From Moniliella sp. 'wahieum' (taxonomy: Eukaryota > Basidiomycota > Moniliellomycetes > Moniliellales > Moniliellaceae), in contig RSEE01000033.1 of assembly GCA_003971905.1 (NCBI GenBank), positions 387,001 through 451,000 of the forward strand: DNA of 64,000 bases, in the 5' to 3' direction. Every line of letters begins with the position of its first letter. The first letter of the stretch is position 1. A model generated the notes under the pieces. That model worked only from the letters and a program-made list of their open reading frames with translations, searched no databases and had not been told where the DNA came from. Shown here one piece after another: positions 11,732-24,294 of this stretch. Both the position numbers and the translations under genes were made by a program.

Positions 11732-13857
11732 ACCCACCTCCCCACCTAGCAGCCCATCTCTTGCGTTTGCCTTACCGCCTTGCCTTGCTGCCCTGTCGTG
11801 CCGCCTTGCCTCGCTGGGCCGCATCCCGCTTGCTCCCTCATACCACAACATGCCATACCCCCCTTGCATCTATCCATTCCTTCCTCGCCGTCTTCGTCCA
11901 TCCTTGCCCCCCCCCCTCCCCGCCTCTGCCCCCTCCCCACCCCCTCACTTCCCCACCCCCCTCTCCCCCCATGCTCCCCTATCCTGCCTTGCCCTGTCTG
12001 CAGGTATAGGATGTTATTAACGCCCGTCCTTTCCCCCCGCCCTCGCCACGGCCACGGCCACGGAGAAGGACATGGCCTTTGCTCCGTTTCTGTTCCCTTG
12101 CTGCTTTTGTTTCTGCATGCTTGTTTGGAATCCTGTTTGTGCGTGGTGGAAGGGTACGCTGGCCCTAGCCCGGCCCACGGTAGTAGCTGCTCCCTCGGTC
12201 CATCCTGCCCGCCCGCCCCCGTCCCATCCTCTTCGCCACCGAGGGGACCCGCGCGGCCCGGGACGAGGGGGTGAGTTGCTGCCGGGACGCAAGGCAGAGT
12301 TGGGCCCGCGCCCACGGCCTGTTGGCCAGCGCAGCGGGGCGGATACTATAGTCTAGACAGAGTCAGATTCCCGCTCCGGTCGCCCAAAACGCAGGCGTAG
12401 GTGGGTGGTAAGTCGCACCCGCTGCCCCCGCTCTCCCGACGCTGCATCGCCACCAACTCGTTTGGGCATGCGCCCTGCGCCACCCCGCCTGGTGGATCGG
12501 ATGGGGCGCGATACTAGTCCTCCCACCATCCCACTACGGGCCATCGCTCCCCATCCCCCGCGCAGGCTCCCTACCCAAGGTCAGGCCGGGACCAAGCCCC
12601 CGCCGCAGGCCGCGAGCCGGATCCCCAGTCGGTCTTCACTCTGCCGCGGTGCCCGCGACTGGGGCCGCATGGGCACGGGGTTAGGAAAAGCGATGACAGC
12701 GGCGACGGCAGGGACAGGGGGGGTTGGTTGTCCAAGGGGTATGCGTGGGTGTACGCCGGGGGGGTGTCCCAGTCCCCAGTCCCGTTGCTGTGCCCGTGCG
12801 TGGGTGGTGCGTGGACCGCGACGTGGGTGCGCACGGCATGGGCCTCCGTACGCGATCCCGGTTGCGGTTGTGTTCGGTTGGTACGGCCTGCTAGGTTCGT
12901 AGCCTTCAATCCATCCATCCGTCCATCCCTCTGCCCGACCGCCTCGATGAACGGCGCCCGGTTCGTGCGAGAAGCAAGGAGCAGATGCGATGCACCGTCA
13001 CCGTCCCCTCACCCGAGCACACGGCGCACGACGACGATTCAGGAACAGCCTGAGGTACCCTGCTGGTGCCGAGGTGCCCCACGGGCATTCCTTTGCACGA
13101 CACGGCCGTAGGCCAAGTGCCATGCGCCAAACAAGTGTACAACTACCTGCCTTGTGCTTTACAAGGTTCCACCGAGGCGACTTGGCCAATGGCAGTGCGA
13201 TCCCACGCGGCCTCCTCCAGTGTATCTTGACGTGGCGGTCAATGCGGCACCGAGGCTTGCGATCGACACGTATGCCTGCGGCCGTGTCGGTCCGCAACGT
13301 AATGGAGACGCCACCCCCCCAGCGGCCCACCGCGGCAGAGGGGGAGATTGGATGTGCAAGCCAGGGAGGGCGTGCAACAAGGGGGTGAGCGGGTAGGGCG
13401 CACAGAGCGCTCAACGTACCGCAACGGATCTTCCGGCCGAGGGGAAAGCGCAATGCGCCCGACGTCCGTCCCGCAGCCCCGGCCTGACACGACACGCCAC
13501 GACACGAGGCCCAAGCCGATCCTTCAGTTCTTGGCGCCCTACCATGGGGGCCCGCCGCAAACCACCATCCTCACGCCGGACTCCTTCATTGTTCACACAT
13601 ACCCATTAACCAGCCGATATCTACTACTACTACTATCGAGCTATAAGGATGCTCAGCATATCTCACGCAAGAGCGTGCATGCCAACATATTCTGCATAAC
13701 GCAATCAACATGCAAACGCAAGGCAGGAAAGGAGGGGAGCAGGGGGGGGGGACGGCATGTCGGTAGAAGAGAGGTAGGGGAGGGGAGAGGGTTAAGGACG
13801 TCGGACGTCCTCACGATAGGTTTTTGGATCTTGCTTGGCAGGAGCAGCAAGATGCAC
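11732..13857. other. intergenic, HSP20-like gene to eIF3a 3' end
   Basis: About 2.1 kb without a supported gene. It begins with pyrimidine-rich DNA (11740-12010). Open frames across 12350-13500 are long only because GC is high; their composition (Pro, Arg, Gly) is that of chance reading. I found no domain. Confidence 0.45.
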
Positions 13858-16800
13858 CTACTTGCGCAGGTGCGGGGGCACATACGATCCCCGGCCCGCG
13901 GCCGCAGGGGGGTTGGACGGGGCCGGGGACCCAGGCCCAGATCCGGCCGGCGATCGTGCCGAGGGCGAGGCGCCGTCGCGCATGCCGCTCCGGGTCGAGA
14001 CAAAGCCACCCCGAGGGGGCTGGTACGCACGAGGCGCCGCGCCCGAGGGAGGAGTGTACCCGGCGCCGGCGACGCGGGCGACGAAGGCGAAGGCGAAGGC
14101 GACGAAGGGTTGTACCGGCCCGAAGCGCGCCATGCGCCGGTCGAGCGCGGCGGGAGCTCGCCCGCTGCGCCAGCACTGGACGGCACCGACGGAGGCGCCA
14201 GGCACCGCCACCAGCTGCGGCGGCGGCCGGTGCGGCGCGACGAGCTTCGGACCGGGCCAGAGCGGCTTCCTCGCGCTCGCGTTGCTTGGCCGCAGCCTCT
14301 TCGCGCTCCTTCTGCTCGGCTTCGAACCGAGCCCGACGCTCGGCGATCGCCGCTTGCCGCTTCTCTTCCGCTTGCCGCCTTCTTCCTGGGCCTGGGCGAG
14401 GCGAGCCTGCTCCTCGGCCTGACGCCGCTCCTCGTCCCGCTTGGCCTGGAGCTGTTGCTTGCGCTGCGCGATGATCGAGGCACGGTACTTGGCCTTTTCC
14501 TTGTCGCACTGCGCTTGGGCCTGGGCACGGCGCGCGGCCAAGGCCTCGGCGCGGGTCTCCTCGAGCCGAGCGCGTGCGACACGGTAGTCGGGCAGAATGG
14601 CCAGCAGACGGTCGCGCGTCTCCACGTCGGCTTGATGCTTGGCCCGCGCGGCCTCGAGCGCAACAATGCGCACATGCTCGTACGCGGCCTTGTCGGCGGT
14701 TTGCTGCGCGGCATAGTCCGCATCCTGGTGCTGGATCGCGGCACGGCGGTAGGCGCGCTCCAGGTGGTCCATCTTACGGTGGATCGCCTTGAGCCGCTCG
14801 TTCTTCTCCTTGTTCTCCCCTCAATCTGCTCCACCTGGAGCTTAACCAGCGTATCCGGGTCCATCTGGTCAATGTCCTTGTCCTCCAGCTTCAGACCGCC
14901 CTTCTCCCGCAGACTTTGGGCCATCTTGCGCGCCTCGTCGATCCGGACCGCCTGCAACTCCTTTTCGATCCGCGCACGTTCCGAGCGGCAGCCTCGGCAA
15001 CAGCACGTTGCGCATCCGCTTCCGCTTGCGCCTTGGCCTTGGCAGCCGCAGCCACAGCCTCGTCCCGCTCCCTGCTGAGTCGCAGCGCGGACGAGCTCCT
15101 TGCGGTGGGCCAACAGCTCCTTACGCGCAACGGCCGCCTCGTGCTCCGCCGTGGCAGCAGCGATTGCCTTCTCAAACGCAGCCTGCCGCTTGGCCGCGTC
15201 CGCCGTAGCCCGGGCGCCGGGGTGAAGCACATCGTTGGCCCGGTCCAGGGCGTGGGCAAGACGGCTGAGCTGGGTGCGGACCAGCTCGTCCGGGGTGGAC
15301 TGCAGACGCACGCTGTCCGAGCTGGCCGCCGCCGCACTGGGCTCGATCGAAGGGTGGCGGTCCGTGTCAAACACATCGTCTTGGAATGTGATGGAGCGCG
15401 AGGCATGGTCAATCGACAAGGCCAGGTGGCCGCGCTTGCAGGCGTTGAGCGCAAACTTCTCCACGTCCACCTCGGACAGCTGCGTGCCAGCAGCATCCGT
15501 CTTGAGCGGGCTGACGAGCTGAAGAACCTTGGCAATGGTCACATGCTCGTACACTTGACTCAGCTGCTGGAAGAGACGGGTAAGAATAACATTGTGCAAC
15601 GCCGGAATGTAGCGCTTGGCCGCGGCCGGCGAGGCGGCACCAATCTGGTCCAGAATCGGCTGCGCGTCGGCACAGATCGAGAGAGGGTGGAACTGCTGCT
15701 CGAGCATCTGGTACAGAGCACGGATGTGGGGCGAGGCGATGCGGAGCACATTGCGGCCCAGCGCATCGCGCAGCAGGCCAGCCCGCGTGGGCGTGCGCTG
15801 AAGACCCAACAGCGCATTCAGCCGTCCCGCACGCGTCTTGCTGTCCACATCCAACCCGCCAATCAAAAAGTCCGACCGGCCACGTTGCAGGTTGCCCGTG
15901 CCGGGCGCCGCCGAGGTAATCACCGGCACAGCCAGCGCCGAGAGCAGCACATTGTCCGCAATCGCACGCTGCTCCTCGGGCGTCGCCGCCTTGAGCAGTT
16001 GCTGGTCTTTGGGCGAGGCGGCACGCACAAGAGCGTGGTACCGGTTCCACGACGCGGCGTGCAGCAGCGCATTGTCCGAAACAAGGAAGATGCGAGCCAG
16101 CTTCTCGTAGTAGTTGGCCATCATGGCCAGGCGCGGCTGCTTCTTGCTCGAGGTGAGGAGCGAGTGGATGTCCTCAACAGAGCGGAAGGCCTCCTGCCAC
16201 AGCTCCAGCTCGACGGCCGCGTTGAGCTGGGCAAAGCGAATGTCGAGATGGCGCTGCAGCGTGTCCGGGTCGGTCAGGTTGAGCGCATTGGGGCTGGTGG
16301 AGTACTTGGTTGCGTTCGTCACGTGTTGGCGCAGAAGCTCGCACAGGCGACGGAACTCGGTCTTGCGCTGGTAGGCAAGGCAAAACTTGAACGCACGCAG
16401 GCCACGTTGTGGTACACCAGCTCCAGGCGCGAGTTGTTCTTGAGAATGTCGAGGGCGGTGCGGTAGGCCTCCCAGAGGAACTTGAGCCAGGGAACCACCA
16501 CCACACGGTCGCGGCGGTCACGGTCCTCCTCGACGCTGACGGCAGCGAGGAGCATGCTCTCGGGCGTTTCATCCTGCTCCAGGTCTTCGACATGCTCGTC
16601 GGTGGCGGCTTGCTGCTGCGCCTCGTGCACACGGGCGTTGGACAGCTTGAGGAAGTGGGTAATGGCAGCCTCGATGCTGTTGGGAGCGCCCTGGGCAATG
16701 TTCTTGAACTGGACCAGGCCATCCTTGGCGACGCGGCCCTTGCGCTGCTCGACGGCAAGGTCGATGAAGCGGAGCACAAGGGGCTCGAGCTGGCTGACGC

Positions 16801-16930
16801 TGACCTGGCGGATGCGGCGCTGGCCAAAGACGTCGTGCAGGGCCTGGAGCGCGGCGGCGCTCTGGCCGACGGCAACGAGCTCGTCGGCGCGCTTGAGGAC
16901 AGTGTCGGGGCGGGCGGCTTGGCGAGACAT
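13858..16930 (-). CDS. TIF32: translation initiation factor eIF3 subunit a (frameshifted)
   Basis: eIF3a is the largest scaffold subunit of eIF3 and helps recruit mRNA and initiator tRNA to the 40S ribosome. The start is the ATG at 16930 (MSRQAARPDTVLKRADELVA), the usual beginning of the family. The N-terminal helical region runs through LVQFKNIAQ and WEAYRTALDILKNN. It continues after a frame change with FKFCLAYQRKTEFRRLCELL near 16330-16390. The PCI-type region covers about 15400-16300. The C-terminal charged coiled-coil region includes DEARKMAQSLREKGGLKLED and QAKRDEERRQAEEQARLAQA. The gene ends in a Gly/Pro tail finishing SYVPPHLRK at the stop 13858-13860. Frame changes sit near 16400, 15090, 14990, 14817, 14370 and 14170. 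Those at 16400 and 14817 are each repaired by one extra base in a C or G run. Such a gene should be essential, so error is likelier than decay. Confidence 0.9.
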
Positions 16931-17796
16931 GGCGACGCGAGAGGGGGAAACCAGCTGCAGAGTGCTCCTTGTGCGCGGTGGGGCCGGGCTGAAGCGACTC
17001 GGTCGGACGACTGAGCAGCGGTGGGGTGGGGGGGGGGGGGGGGAAAGCGCGGCCAGCCCGAGGCCCAGCAGCGCCCTCGCGCCACGGGCCCAGTGTCGCC
17101 CGCCGAAGCAATTTTTTTCTTCCGCCCAGCGGAACTGCCCCCGACGCAGCGGCCGAGCCCAGCGGAACCACCTGGCAGGCATCCACTATCCAGGAGGCTT
17201 GCAATGTTGAACGTTTGGCTGGACATGGGCCGATACGAGCAGCACGCGTCATCGATCATCCACCATCCTCACCTTTCAACTCAACTTGAACGTACGTCAG
17301 TGGCTTATCGCCCACACAGAACTCCAGTGCTAGGGACCAGTGAGCGGCGACTGACGAAATACCCTCATCCACTCATGCATCGTCCGTGAGATCTGAGTCT
17401 GAGGGGTTAGAGACGGCGACATCGAGAGATTGGGACAGGCAAAAAGTGTGGGGAGAGGCGAAGCGCACGGCACTGCCCTCACGCTCTGGCCTTCCCCAAT
17501 CGGACGGGCGGGCGAGGCGCAAGCAGGCCGCGGCGATTCTGGGGGGCGCGAGGCTGCGATGGGCGTCGACCACACACACACACCCCAGCACACAGGCCAG
17601 GCAGCAGGCGTCCCTCAGCCACACGCATCGCATCCATGCCGCTTTGACAGCCCCACCCCTAGCCCAGACGGTGCAAAAAAGTTGGTCCCACTCCGCTCAT
17701 CCGCATCCAGTATTCACGCCCAACACAAGCCAATCGCAGCGCCCAGCACCCGCCCCACCACCGCCTCTCTGGCCTTGGCAGCCCCCACCACCCGCC
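16931..17796. other. divergent intergenic region
   Basis: This separates the eIF3a start (-) from the downstream Ser/Pro-rich gene (+) and presumably holds both promoters. A run of 16 G lies at 17028-17043, where the length is unlikely to be reliable. No gene is supported. Confidence 0.5.
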
Positions 17797-20043
17797 ATGG
17801 CCTACGCCCAGCCCGCCTTTGCCCCCCGCCTACGCCGCCCGAGCGTCGGCAGCATTGCCAGCACGGACGATGCGTGCAGCGACGACCAGGTGCCCTCTCG
17901 ATATGTCCTGCAGATGCCCGCGCCGCCCCAGCAGCAGCCAACGTGGATGCTGCCTCACGAAGCTCCGCCCCAACTGTCAGTCCCGCCGCCCTCACGGTCG
18001 GAGCATGCCCCTATGCTCGGCAGCCTGGATCCCAGACAGCTCTCCCCTCTCCCTGGCCCCCAGCCTCGCCTGAGCGTCCCCATCGAAGCCAACGACCGGG
18101 GCCCCGAAGCGGAAGAGCTGGACCTCCTTGGGCTCCCGTCCTCGGCCTCAGGGAGAAGTGCACTTCCTCAAGACGAAGACTACTTGACGGTCAGCGAGAT
18201 ATTTTCCCCCTCGGGCATGAGCGGGAGCGAGCCCGAACACGATCCTATGGTTCCGTCGGATGCGGCCTCTTTTGAAAACCCCCCCTCGGCACCACCCATC
18301 CAGGGGAGGATGGCTAGCCCAGGTACTGGCGGCTGGGTCCGGTGGGCCGCTGCACGTTCCGCCTGGGCTGCTGCAGCGGCTGCGGCTTCTCGTGCTCGCA
18401 GAGTGTCCACGGCCTCAATGGACTCGACTGCTTCGGCTAATGAACAAGTTCCTGTTGACGCTGGGTCTCGAGAGCGACATTCAGTTACCCCAACCGCAAA
18501 CGTCACTCCGAGCAGATCGCTTCCCGATGCCTCCTGGTCCTGGGCTGGCTTGCCTCCCACTGGGACCCATCAGTCCAGTGTCGCCTCACTTTCCAACCAC
18601 GCCGAAGCAGTGCAAGCATACACCGCTCTGCCTGGCCGTGGACTGGCCATTCTCGATGAACTCGACCTGTTTGATGATGAAATTCAAGCTGCGCGCAGAG
18701 GGGCCGTGTCCCCAACATCGTTGTCGGAGCGCGATGCACTACCTTCCCTGGCAAGCAATCAGGAGGCCTTTTCGTTCCGTGTTGGGATGACCCCCCTAAA
18801 CGAGAAGGAGCCTCACACTCCATCCCGCATGCCTTCCATGGCACCATATTGTACCCCCTCCTACCTGCATTCTTTCGTCGAGAGGACGAGCTGCGTCAAC
18901 GCCCCAGCCCCCGGCAGAGACACTGACATGGTCCGAGCTACCGGCTCCTTTCCTACTTTGCTCACTCGTCACGACCCCTCCTACCTTTTACAACCTTGAT
19001 TGAGTCGGGATCGGTTCGTGCTCGACAGCCTGCACGAGCTTTGTCTCCCTTTCCGGAACAAGATGAAGGAATATTAGACCAGATGGCTGCTGCACCTGCT
19101 GCCATCTCGGCCGGGTTGCACGAACCCTCTCAACGTGGTTTCAAGCGTTCCTATCGTTCCGAGGGCGCAAGAACAACCTATGCAGACTTGCAACCCATCG
19201 AGTCAGTGCGCGTGTGGTCCCGTCTCCGTGGAGATTACGGACGGTTCACCGATGGTACCCCACCTTTTATTACCTACGATTCGGCCTCTGAGCAATCCCA
19301 TGGTGACGACGGGGGATCCATCCGCTCACACACTACCGCCACCACAAACACTGTTACGAGGATCAACCGAATGTATTCGCCTCGCACTGTGGCCTCGGGG
19401 CGTGCCTGGGCTCATTTGCCGTCTCAAGACCCAGCGGTCACAGAGAGCCCTGGCGCATGGTCTACTCGCCCTATTGCCTCTTCCTCCTCGATGCTTTCGG
19501 ACGAGGCCACGCGCTGGACGCGGCTGACCTCACCCCTGCGCAGGTTGCACCCCCGCCAATCTCGCAACGATTGATGAGCATGGTTTGGCGCAACCTCTTT
19601 GCCGTTGAGACCGATGTCGTACAGGACTTCCTTACGGCCGAGCCCGACTATGCCCACTCTCTCGAGACAAGACGCCGTTAGGGATCAGCTTTCCTGTTTC
19701 TCCCGAGATGGACTTTGGAGTGGGTGTCAGGGAGGTCCCGCCGGCTGCGCTTGCGTTACGCTCTGAGAACAGTCGCGAGTACCAGTTGGCACCCACAAAT
19801 GGAGAGATTCCTGTACCGGCCTCGCAGTTCCCCACTCCTTCTTCTGTCCTACTTCCACCGAATTTGAGTCAATCCGAAGAACGGGCTGCCCCCCTCCGGG
19901 CCGACCGACCTGCTCCTCTTCCCCTGCTCGACGACCTGCGCTCGCTCGCGCACATATCTCGCACCCAAAGGGCCCAAGCTCGACTGCTGACCACCTCTGT
20001 CGAAGCTAGACCGATGAGCTGCCCGCGTCGGAGCCGAGCATGA
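17797..20043 (+). CDS. long Ser/Pro-rich protein of unknown function, frameshifted
   Basis: I do not recognise this protein. The ATG at 17797 starts MAYAQPAFAPRLRRPSVGSI, and one frame stays open to 18999 (about 400 codons). Coding-like sequence then continues in a second frame from about 18999 to 19574 (IESGSVRARQPARALSPFPE...). It moves to a third frame to about 19681 (MVWRNLFAVETDVVQDFL), and again from about 19690 to 20043. The composition is rich in Ser, Pro, Ala, Glu and Asp with no membrane segment and no signal peptide, so an intrinsically disordered cytoplasmic or nuclear protein is likely. An Ala/Trp-rich stretch occurs near 18320-18400. The frame changes resemble those in neighbouring known genes, which supports treating the blocks as one gene. 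Introns rather than frameshifts are possible at some junctions. Confidence 0.55.
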
Positions 20044-20802
20044 GCGAGGCGCTGAAAACGCTTGTTTGGCAACCTGGGTGCTCAACTCTGCACGCACCTA
20101 AGTCGTCATTTTTTCTTGCTCTCTCTCGCTGGCAGATGGCTTGTGCGTCCCTGGTCCTTGGACCATGAGCCCTCATTTGTTCCCCACACTTCTTCCCTCG
20201 CTTCCCTAGATCTCCTTCCGGGGAGAGCATGAGAGGGTCCCATCGGGTGCGCCACTGCACGTACTCAGGGATTTCCTCCTCGTCTGTCGATACGATTGCC
20301 CGGTCCAGCTCACAGGCGAGTTCCTCCCCGCTACCCTCGGCTCGGGCTTAAGTGGGGGTTCACATTTGCTTTCCCGTCCTTCTCTCCGGCACCTGAACTA
20401 CACCCTGATTCGGTGTGCACCTACACATACAGACTGCACGCCTTCCCTGTTATGCCAACTCTCCCCCCCCCAAGAAACCTGCGATTCGTAGGCCCCTTTC
20501 GCCATATCATTGTACTGATGGCCACTCCTGCCCATAGTTCTGAATTACGTCCCTGATGAATTAAGCCCTGAGCTTCCATAACTGCAAATGACAATCATTC
20601 TCCAATACACGTGCATATGATGTCATGCCTCTATGGCGGACTGAGGAAAGGGTACTTTCCTAGGGGCGCAACGTTGGAAAGGGGAGAAAGTATGTGAAAA
20701 GAGCAAGTTAGACGGGGAACACACGGATGACCTTTTGCTTGGGCATGGCATTGCCAGCACGGGCAAAGCAGAGCGGGGGTACACTACACTGTCTTTTTGG
20801 GT

Positions 20803-21146
20803 TCAAGATATGACTAGAAGCGCTCGTTCTTGCACCATGACATGCTTTCCCCCTTTGTAATCCAGTCCTTGAGCCCAATGATGCATCGAGCAAACAGCTG
20901 GCATTAGTACCTAGTTCTCTTCTGCATCTCTTTCTCATCCGGGCAGTCGCTCACCGAGATGCGTGCCCTTTTGGTTTGGATCCATGTATTCTTCCAGTAT
21001 AGAGAAGATGTCATTCTCTTGGGCTTGTTGTCACCCACTTCACCCACTTCACTACACAACGTACAACTCCATCCTAACGATTTACCTTCGCAATCCCACA
21101 ACTCAACGCTATTAAGTACAGTCCGCTTGAACCGGGACGGGGCACC
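20803..21146 (-). CDS. unrecognised gene fragment with two likely introns
   Basis: Three coding-like blocks on the minus strand appear to be split by introns. Block one (about 21146-21080) reads KKSRRQGAPSRFKRTVLNSV then ELWDCE and meets a GTAAAT donor. Block two (about 21025-20955) reads ENDIFSILEEYMDPNQKGTH and meets GTGAGC. The second intron of about 57 nt contains a TACTAAT branch-point-like sequence and ends GCCAG near 20901. Block three reads either LFARCIIGLKDWITKGESMS (stop at 20814) or, in the frame the donor predicts, HHWAQGLDYKGGKHVMVQER (stop at 20803). No upstream ATG is clear, so this may be a 3' portion of a broken gene. I cannot assign a function. Confidence 0.33.
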
Positions 21147-21183
21147 CTGTCGTCTTGACTTTTTTATGGCAATTCGGGCCGGT

Positions 21184-21223
21184 CACTAGGGTCGCTAGGG
21201 TCGGTCGCCAGGGTCACTAGGGT
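21184..21223 (+). repeat. CACTAGGGT-type direct repeats
   Basis: CACTAGGGT occurs at 21184-21192 and 21215-21223, with CGCTAGGGT at 21193-21201 and a CCAGGGT variant between. The same nonamer core is in the eL43 promoter. It may be a protein-binding cluster or a degenerate telomere-like stretch (CTAGGGT versus TTAGGG). Confidence 0.6.
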
Positions 21224-22111
21224 CACTGACCTGGCGACGCGAGTGGGGCTGGTATACAGCTTGCAGATCAGTTGGTTCAGTTCCCGACTGATCCAGTGTC
21301 GAACTGAGTAGTACCCATTCAAAGTCGCCGCCTGTTCACCGGCCCTCTCCTGAGGCCTGAGAGTAGTCCATATAGTGTCACGTCGCTCATGGTGCTGAGA
21401 CCGCCTTTGATCTCGGGTCTGTGCATCAAGACGGTGGGGGGGTGGATATCGAATAGCATGAATAGCATGGCACAGCTTGCCCACTGATTTGTGGCTCGGC
21501 TGAAGTGGTGGGGCGGCGGAATGCAAGCCCGCACGGCGGCGTTTTCTGCGGCAGCATGTAAGGCGCATGGCGTGTATTGCATGCATCCGCCGGACTCCGA
21601 TGCCGTGTCTGGAAGCGGCGCAGAGCACAGCTCCCACATTGAGAAAGTTTGCAGCAGCCATCATTAATCCGTGATCACCCGTCACACGCCGCCAAGGGAA
21701 AAGCCACGGGGCGCATGTCCATCTGGAGCCCCTCCTGACAGTCGCGCCGTGCGGGGCAGCAGGCCGCCCCTGGCCGCCACTAGGCCGGGTGGTGGCCGAT
21801 CGGCCACTGGCCGAGTGTGCGGGCCAAGAAGCACTGGAGGACACTGGCGCTGGGCCTGGGCGCAGCACACAGACCAGGGGCGCCAAGCGGGCTGTGTCGT
21901 CCCAGCCTTTTCTCAGTGGCAGCCGCTGTTCACTCGCAGCGCCTCTGCTTCTCTCTTGCCCCCACCCCACCACCTCCGTCGCTGTGCGAATCTCCCCTCT
22001 CCCGAGTGCAGGCACTCTCTCTTCACCGCCCTCCCGCCTTACCCACCTCCCGCGCAGAGCGCCCACTTACAACACACCCACCTCCTTTGCCCCCACTTCT
22101 TTTTTACCGTC

Positions 22112-22961
22112 ATGGTCTCTCTCTCGCGCACTTTCTTCGCCGTCTCTGTGGCCCTTGCTGCCGCTGTCGGCACGCAAGCGTCGATGCAGAAAGATGAAGC
22201 TGCCCTTGTCCCGCAGGCTCGTGCGTTTGGCGTGCCTAACAACCACGCGCGTCTCGTCTCCCGCTTTGGCAACACGCCTCAGCGCCGTGCGCGCAAGTGC
22301 CGTCCCAAGTCGTCCGCCTCAGCGCCGGCTCAGTCATCGCCTTCCAGCAGCAGTCTTTCCAGCCCCCAGGGCAGCCATTCCCCGACGCACCACTCCCACG
22401 CGCATTCCTCCCAGGCCTCCTCTTCGGCTGCTACATCGTCGCCTAGCTCCTCCGTCAGCTCTCTCGCTCGCATGCCAAGCCCTCGCCTCGCCCATCTCCC
22501 AGCTCCTCCTTAGCTCTTCTTCGTCTTCCAAACAGGCCTCGACGAGTGGCGGTAACCATGCTGCAGGGAGCTCGTCATCTGCTCCTGCTCCTGCCCCTTC
22601 ATCCTCCTCCTCGGGCGGCGCTGGGGGCGTGTTGGCGGGCGCGGCGTCTGGCACCCACACGGGTGAGCTGACGTACTACGCCACGGGTCTCGGCGCCTGT
22701 GGCTGGACCAACAGCGACTCGGATTACATTGCTGCTATCGGTACGGGCCTTTGGAGCCAGTACGGGTTTAGCAACAGCAACAAGCTCTGCGGCCACAAGA
22801 TTGCGTTGACGTACCAAGGAAAGACGATCCAGGTGACTGCCAGTGACCAGTGCCCCGGATGCGCTCCCTTTGACCTCGACCTCAGCCCGTCGGCGTTCAC
22901 TGCGCTCGCGCCCGAGTCAGTTGGCCGGCTGACGGGTGCTACCTGGCACTTCATCTCCTGA
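22112..22961 (+). CDS. secreted expansin-like / barwin-like (double-psi beta-barrel) protein, frameshifted
   Basis: Proteins of this type are secreted, and some loosen cell walls or bind wall polysaccharides. The ATG at 22112 starts a signal peptide, MVSLSRTFFAVSVALAAAVG, ending near TQAS. A long Ser-rich linker follows (about 22310-22620), then the double-psi beta-barrel domain. Its visible landmarks are GELTYYATGLGACGW, CGHKIALTYQGKTIQVTASD, QCPGCAPFDLDLSPSAF and the terminal GRLTGATWHFIS. Paired Cys in GACGW, LCGH and CPGC fit the expected disulphides. Two frame changes fall in the Ser-rich linker near 22460-22520. The domain is complete. No carbohydrate-binding C-terminal domain is present, so expansin activity is not established. 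Confidence 0.8.
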
Positions 22962-24294
22962 GCGCGCGATTTTTCCAGGCCCCCTTTTGCACCTTCTCAC
23001 ACACTCATCCTTGCTACCATTTTTTTTCTCTTTGCTCTGGTACATCCTGTGGAGATGTCAGCTGGCCTGGCATCCCCTCCCTGTTCCACTTTCGTTGGGC
23101 ATATGCCCTCGTGTTAAATGCACCACCACCTCCTCTTCCTCCTACCTTGTACCACAGACTTTCGTGTGACATGTCCCTGGGGCCAATCGGACACGCACCT
23201 TCGCTTCGAGTCGAACAAAGGAGATGGGTAGGAGGAAAGCGTGGCTAGGCCTTGGCTCCGATGACCGGGACCTTTGATGATCGATGATGATATATGATAG
23301 TGCAGTCACCGGCACTAGCCACATGTCACACAAGGAAATACTAATCAGGTTAATCAGCGTAACGCCACCAGGTGGTGCCAACCAGCTGACCACGCTTGTC
23401 TGACCACAGCGCGGCACTAGCGTGGCACACCATTTACAGGGGGGCAAAAGGCGGTGGGTGGATCGATGATCATTCGTGGGGACAGCAGTCGAATTCTCTT
23501 GGCACAGCCTCAGGACGTTCACTATGTTCGCGCACAACCACAACGGCCGGCCGGCCATTGTTGCTTCAAGCTTCAAGCTGCAAGCTTGAGTTCTATATAT
23601 CAAGCGCCACAATAGTACCGCCAGTTTTCTTGTCTGTCCTCGTCCTACCACCGCCACCGTTCTACCTTTGCGGTTTCTGCCAGGCAGGTCTTTCCCCGTT
23701 GCCTCTCTGCTGGATGCATCTGACCCATGTTTTTCTGCGCTCACTATAGTTGTCCGCGATGCCCGCCGTTCTTAACCCCCCGCTGTTGCGATGGTGTCCC
23801 CGGTGCAAGTATGTCACCACCTCCTACGACTGCATCTGCCGCCTGTGGCAAAATTACTGGCCCCGTCAAGCATTGCAACAGCGTCTGAGTTCACGCCTGT
23901 TTCTTATTCTTCTTCCTGCTACATCTCTGCCTGCCTCCAAAAAGATTCCCGATCGGCCTGCTCTGTCGCTGCGGGATGAGCCCTGTACCGTTTGATACGG
24001 CCAGCACTCCCCATCATCCTCTGTTTCCAATTTACTGTCATGGCGCATGGCGCCTAGCCCCCCCCCCCCCCCGCCTTCCGCCCGGGTCCTATCTCCCCGT
24101 TTGCGTTTCCCCGCTCGTCATGGGATACGGTGAATAAGATAAAAGTGAAGTGAATCATCCAGCATCGAGCAATGCCACTCCGATTCGGATGCATATGCAA
24201 ATCAACTTGTCTGGGTAGCGGAGTCGATAGATTCCTGGGCTGCGCAGGCGGCAAGTCCCGAGGGGGGAAGCATGAGATGACTCGCGGATCACCC
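22962..24294. other. intergenic, expansin-like gene to carnitine carrier
   Basis: No gene is supported. A heptad array with CTTCAAG units lies at 23564-23590. A run of C lies at about 24058-24071. Confidence 0.5.
23564..23590. repeat. 7-bp array, CTTCAAG/AAGCTT type
   Basis: Units are CTTCAAG at 23564 and 23571, CTGCAAG at 23578 and a partial CTTGAG at 23585. The spacing is exactly 7 bp and the core is the AAGCTT palindrome plus C. Confidence 0.8.

Noticed and set aside
13348-16466. Plus-strand open frames of 500-576 codons over eIF3a
   Set aside because: They are antisense shadows of the GC-rich eIF3a coding region; only the minus strand gives a known family.
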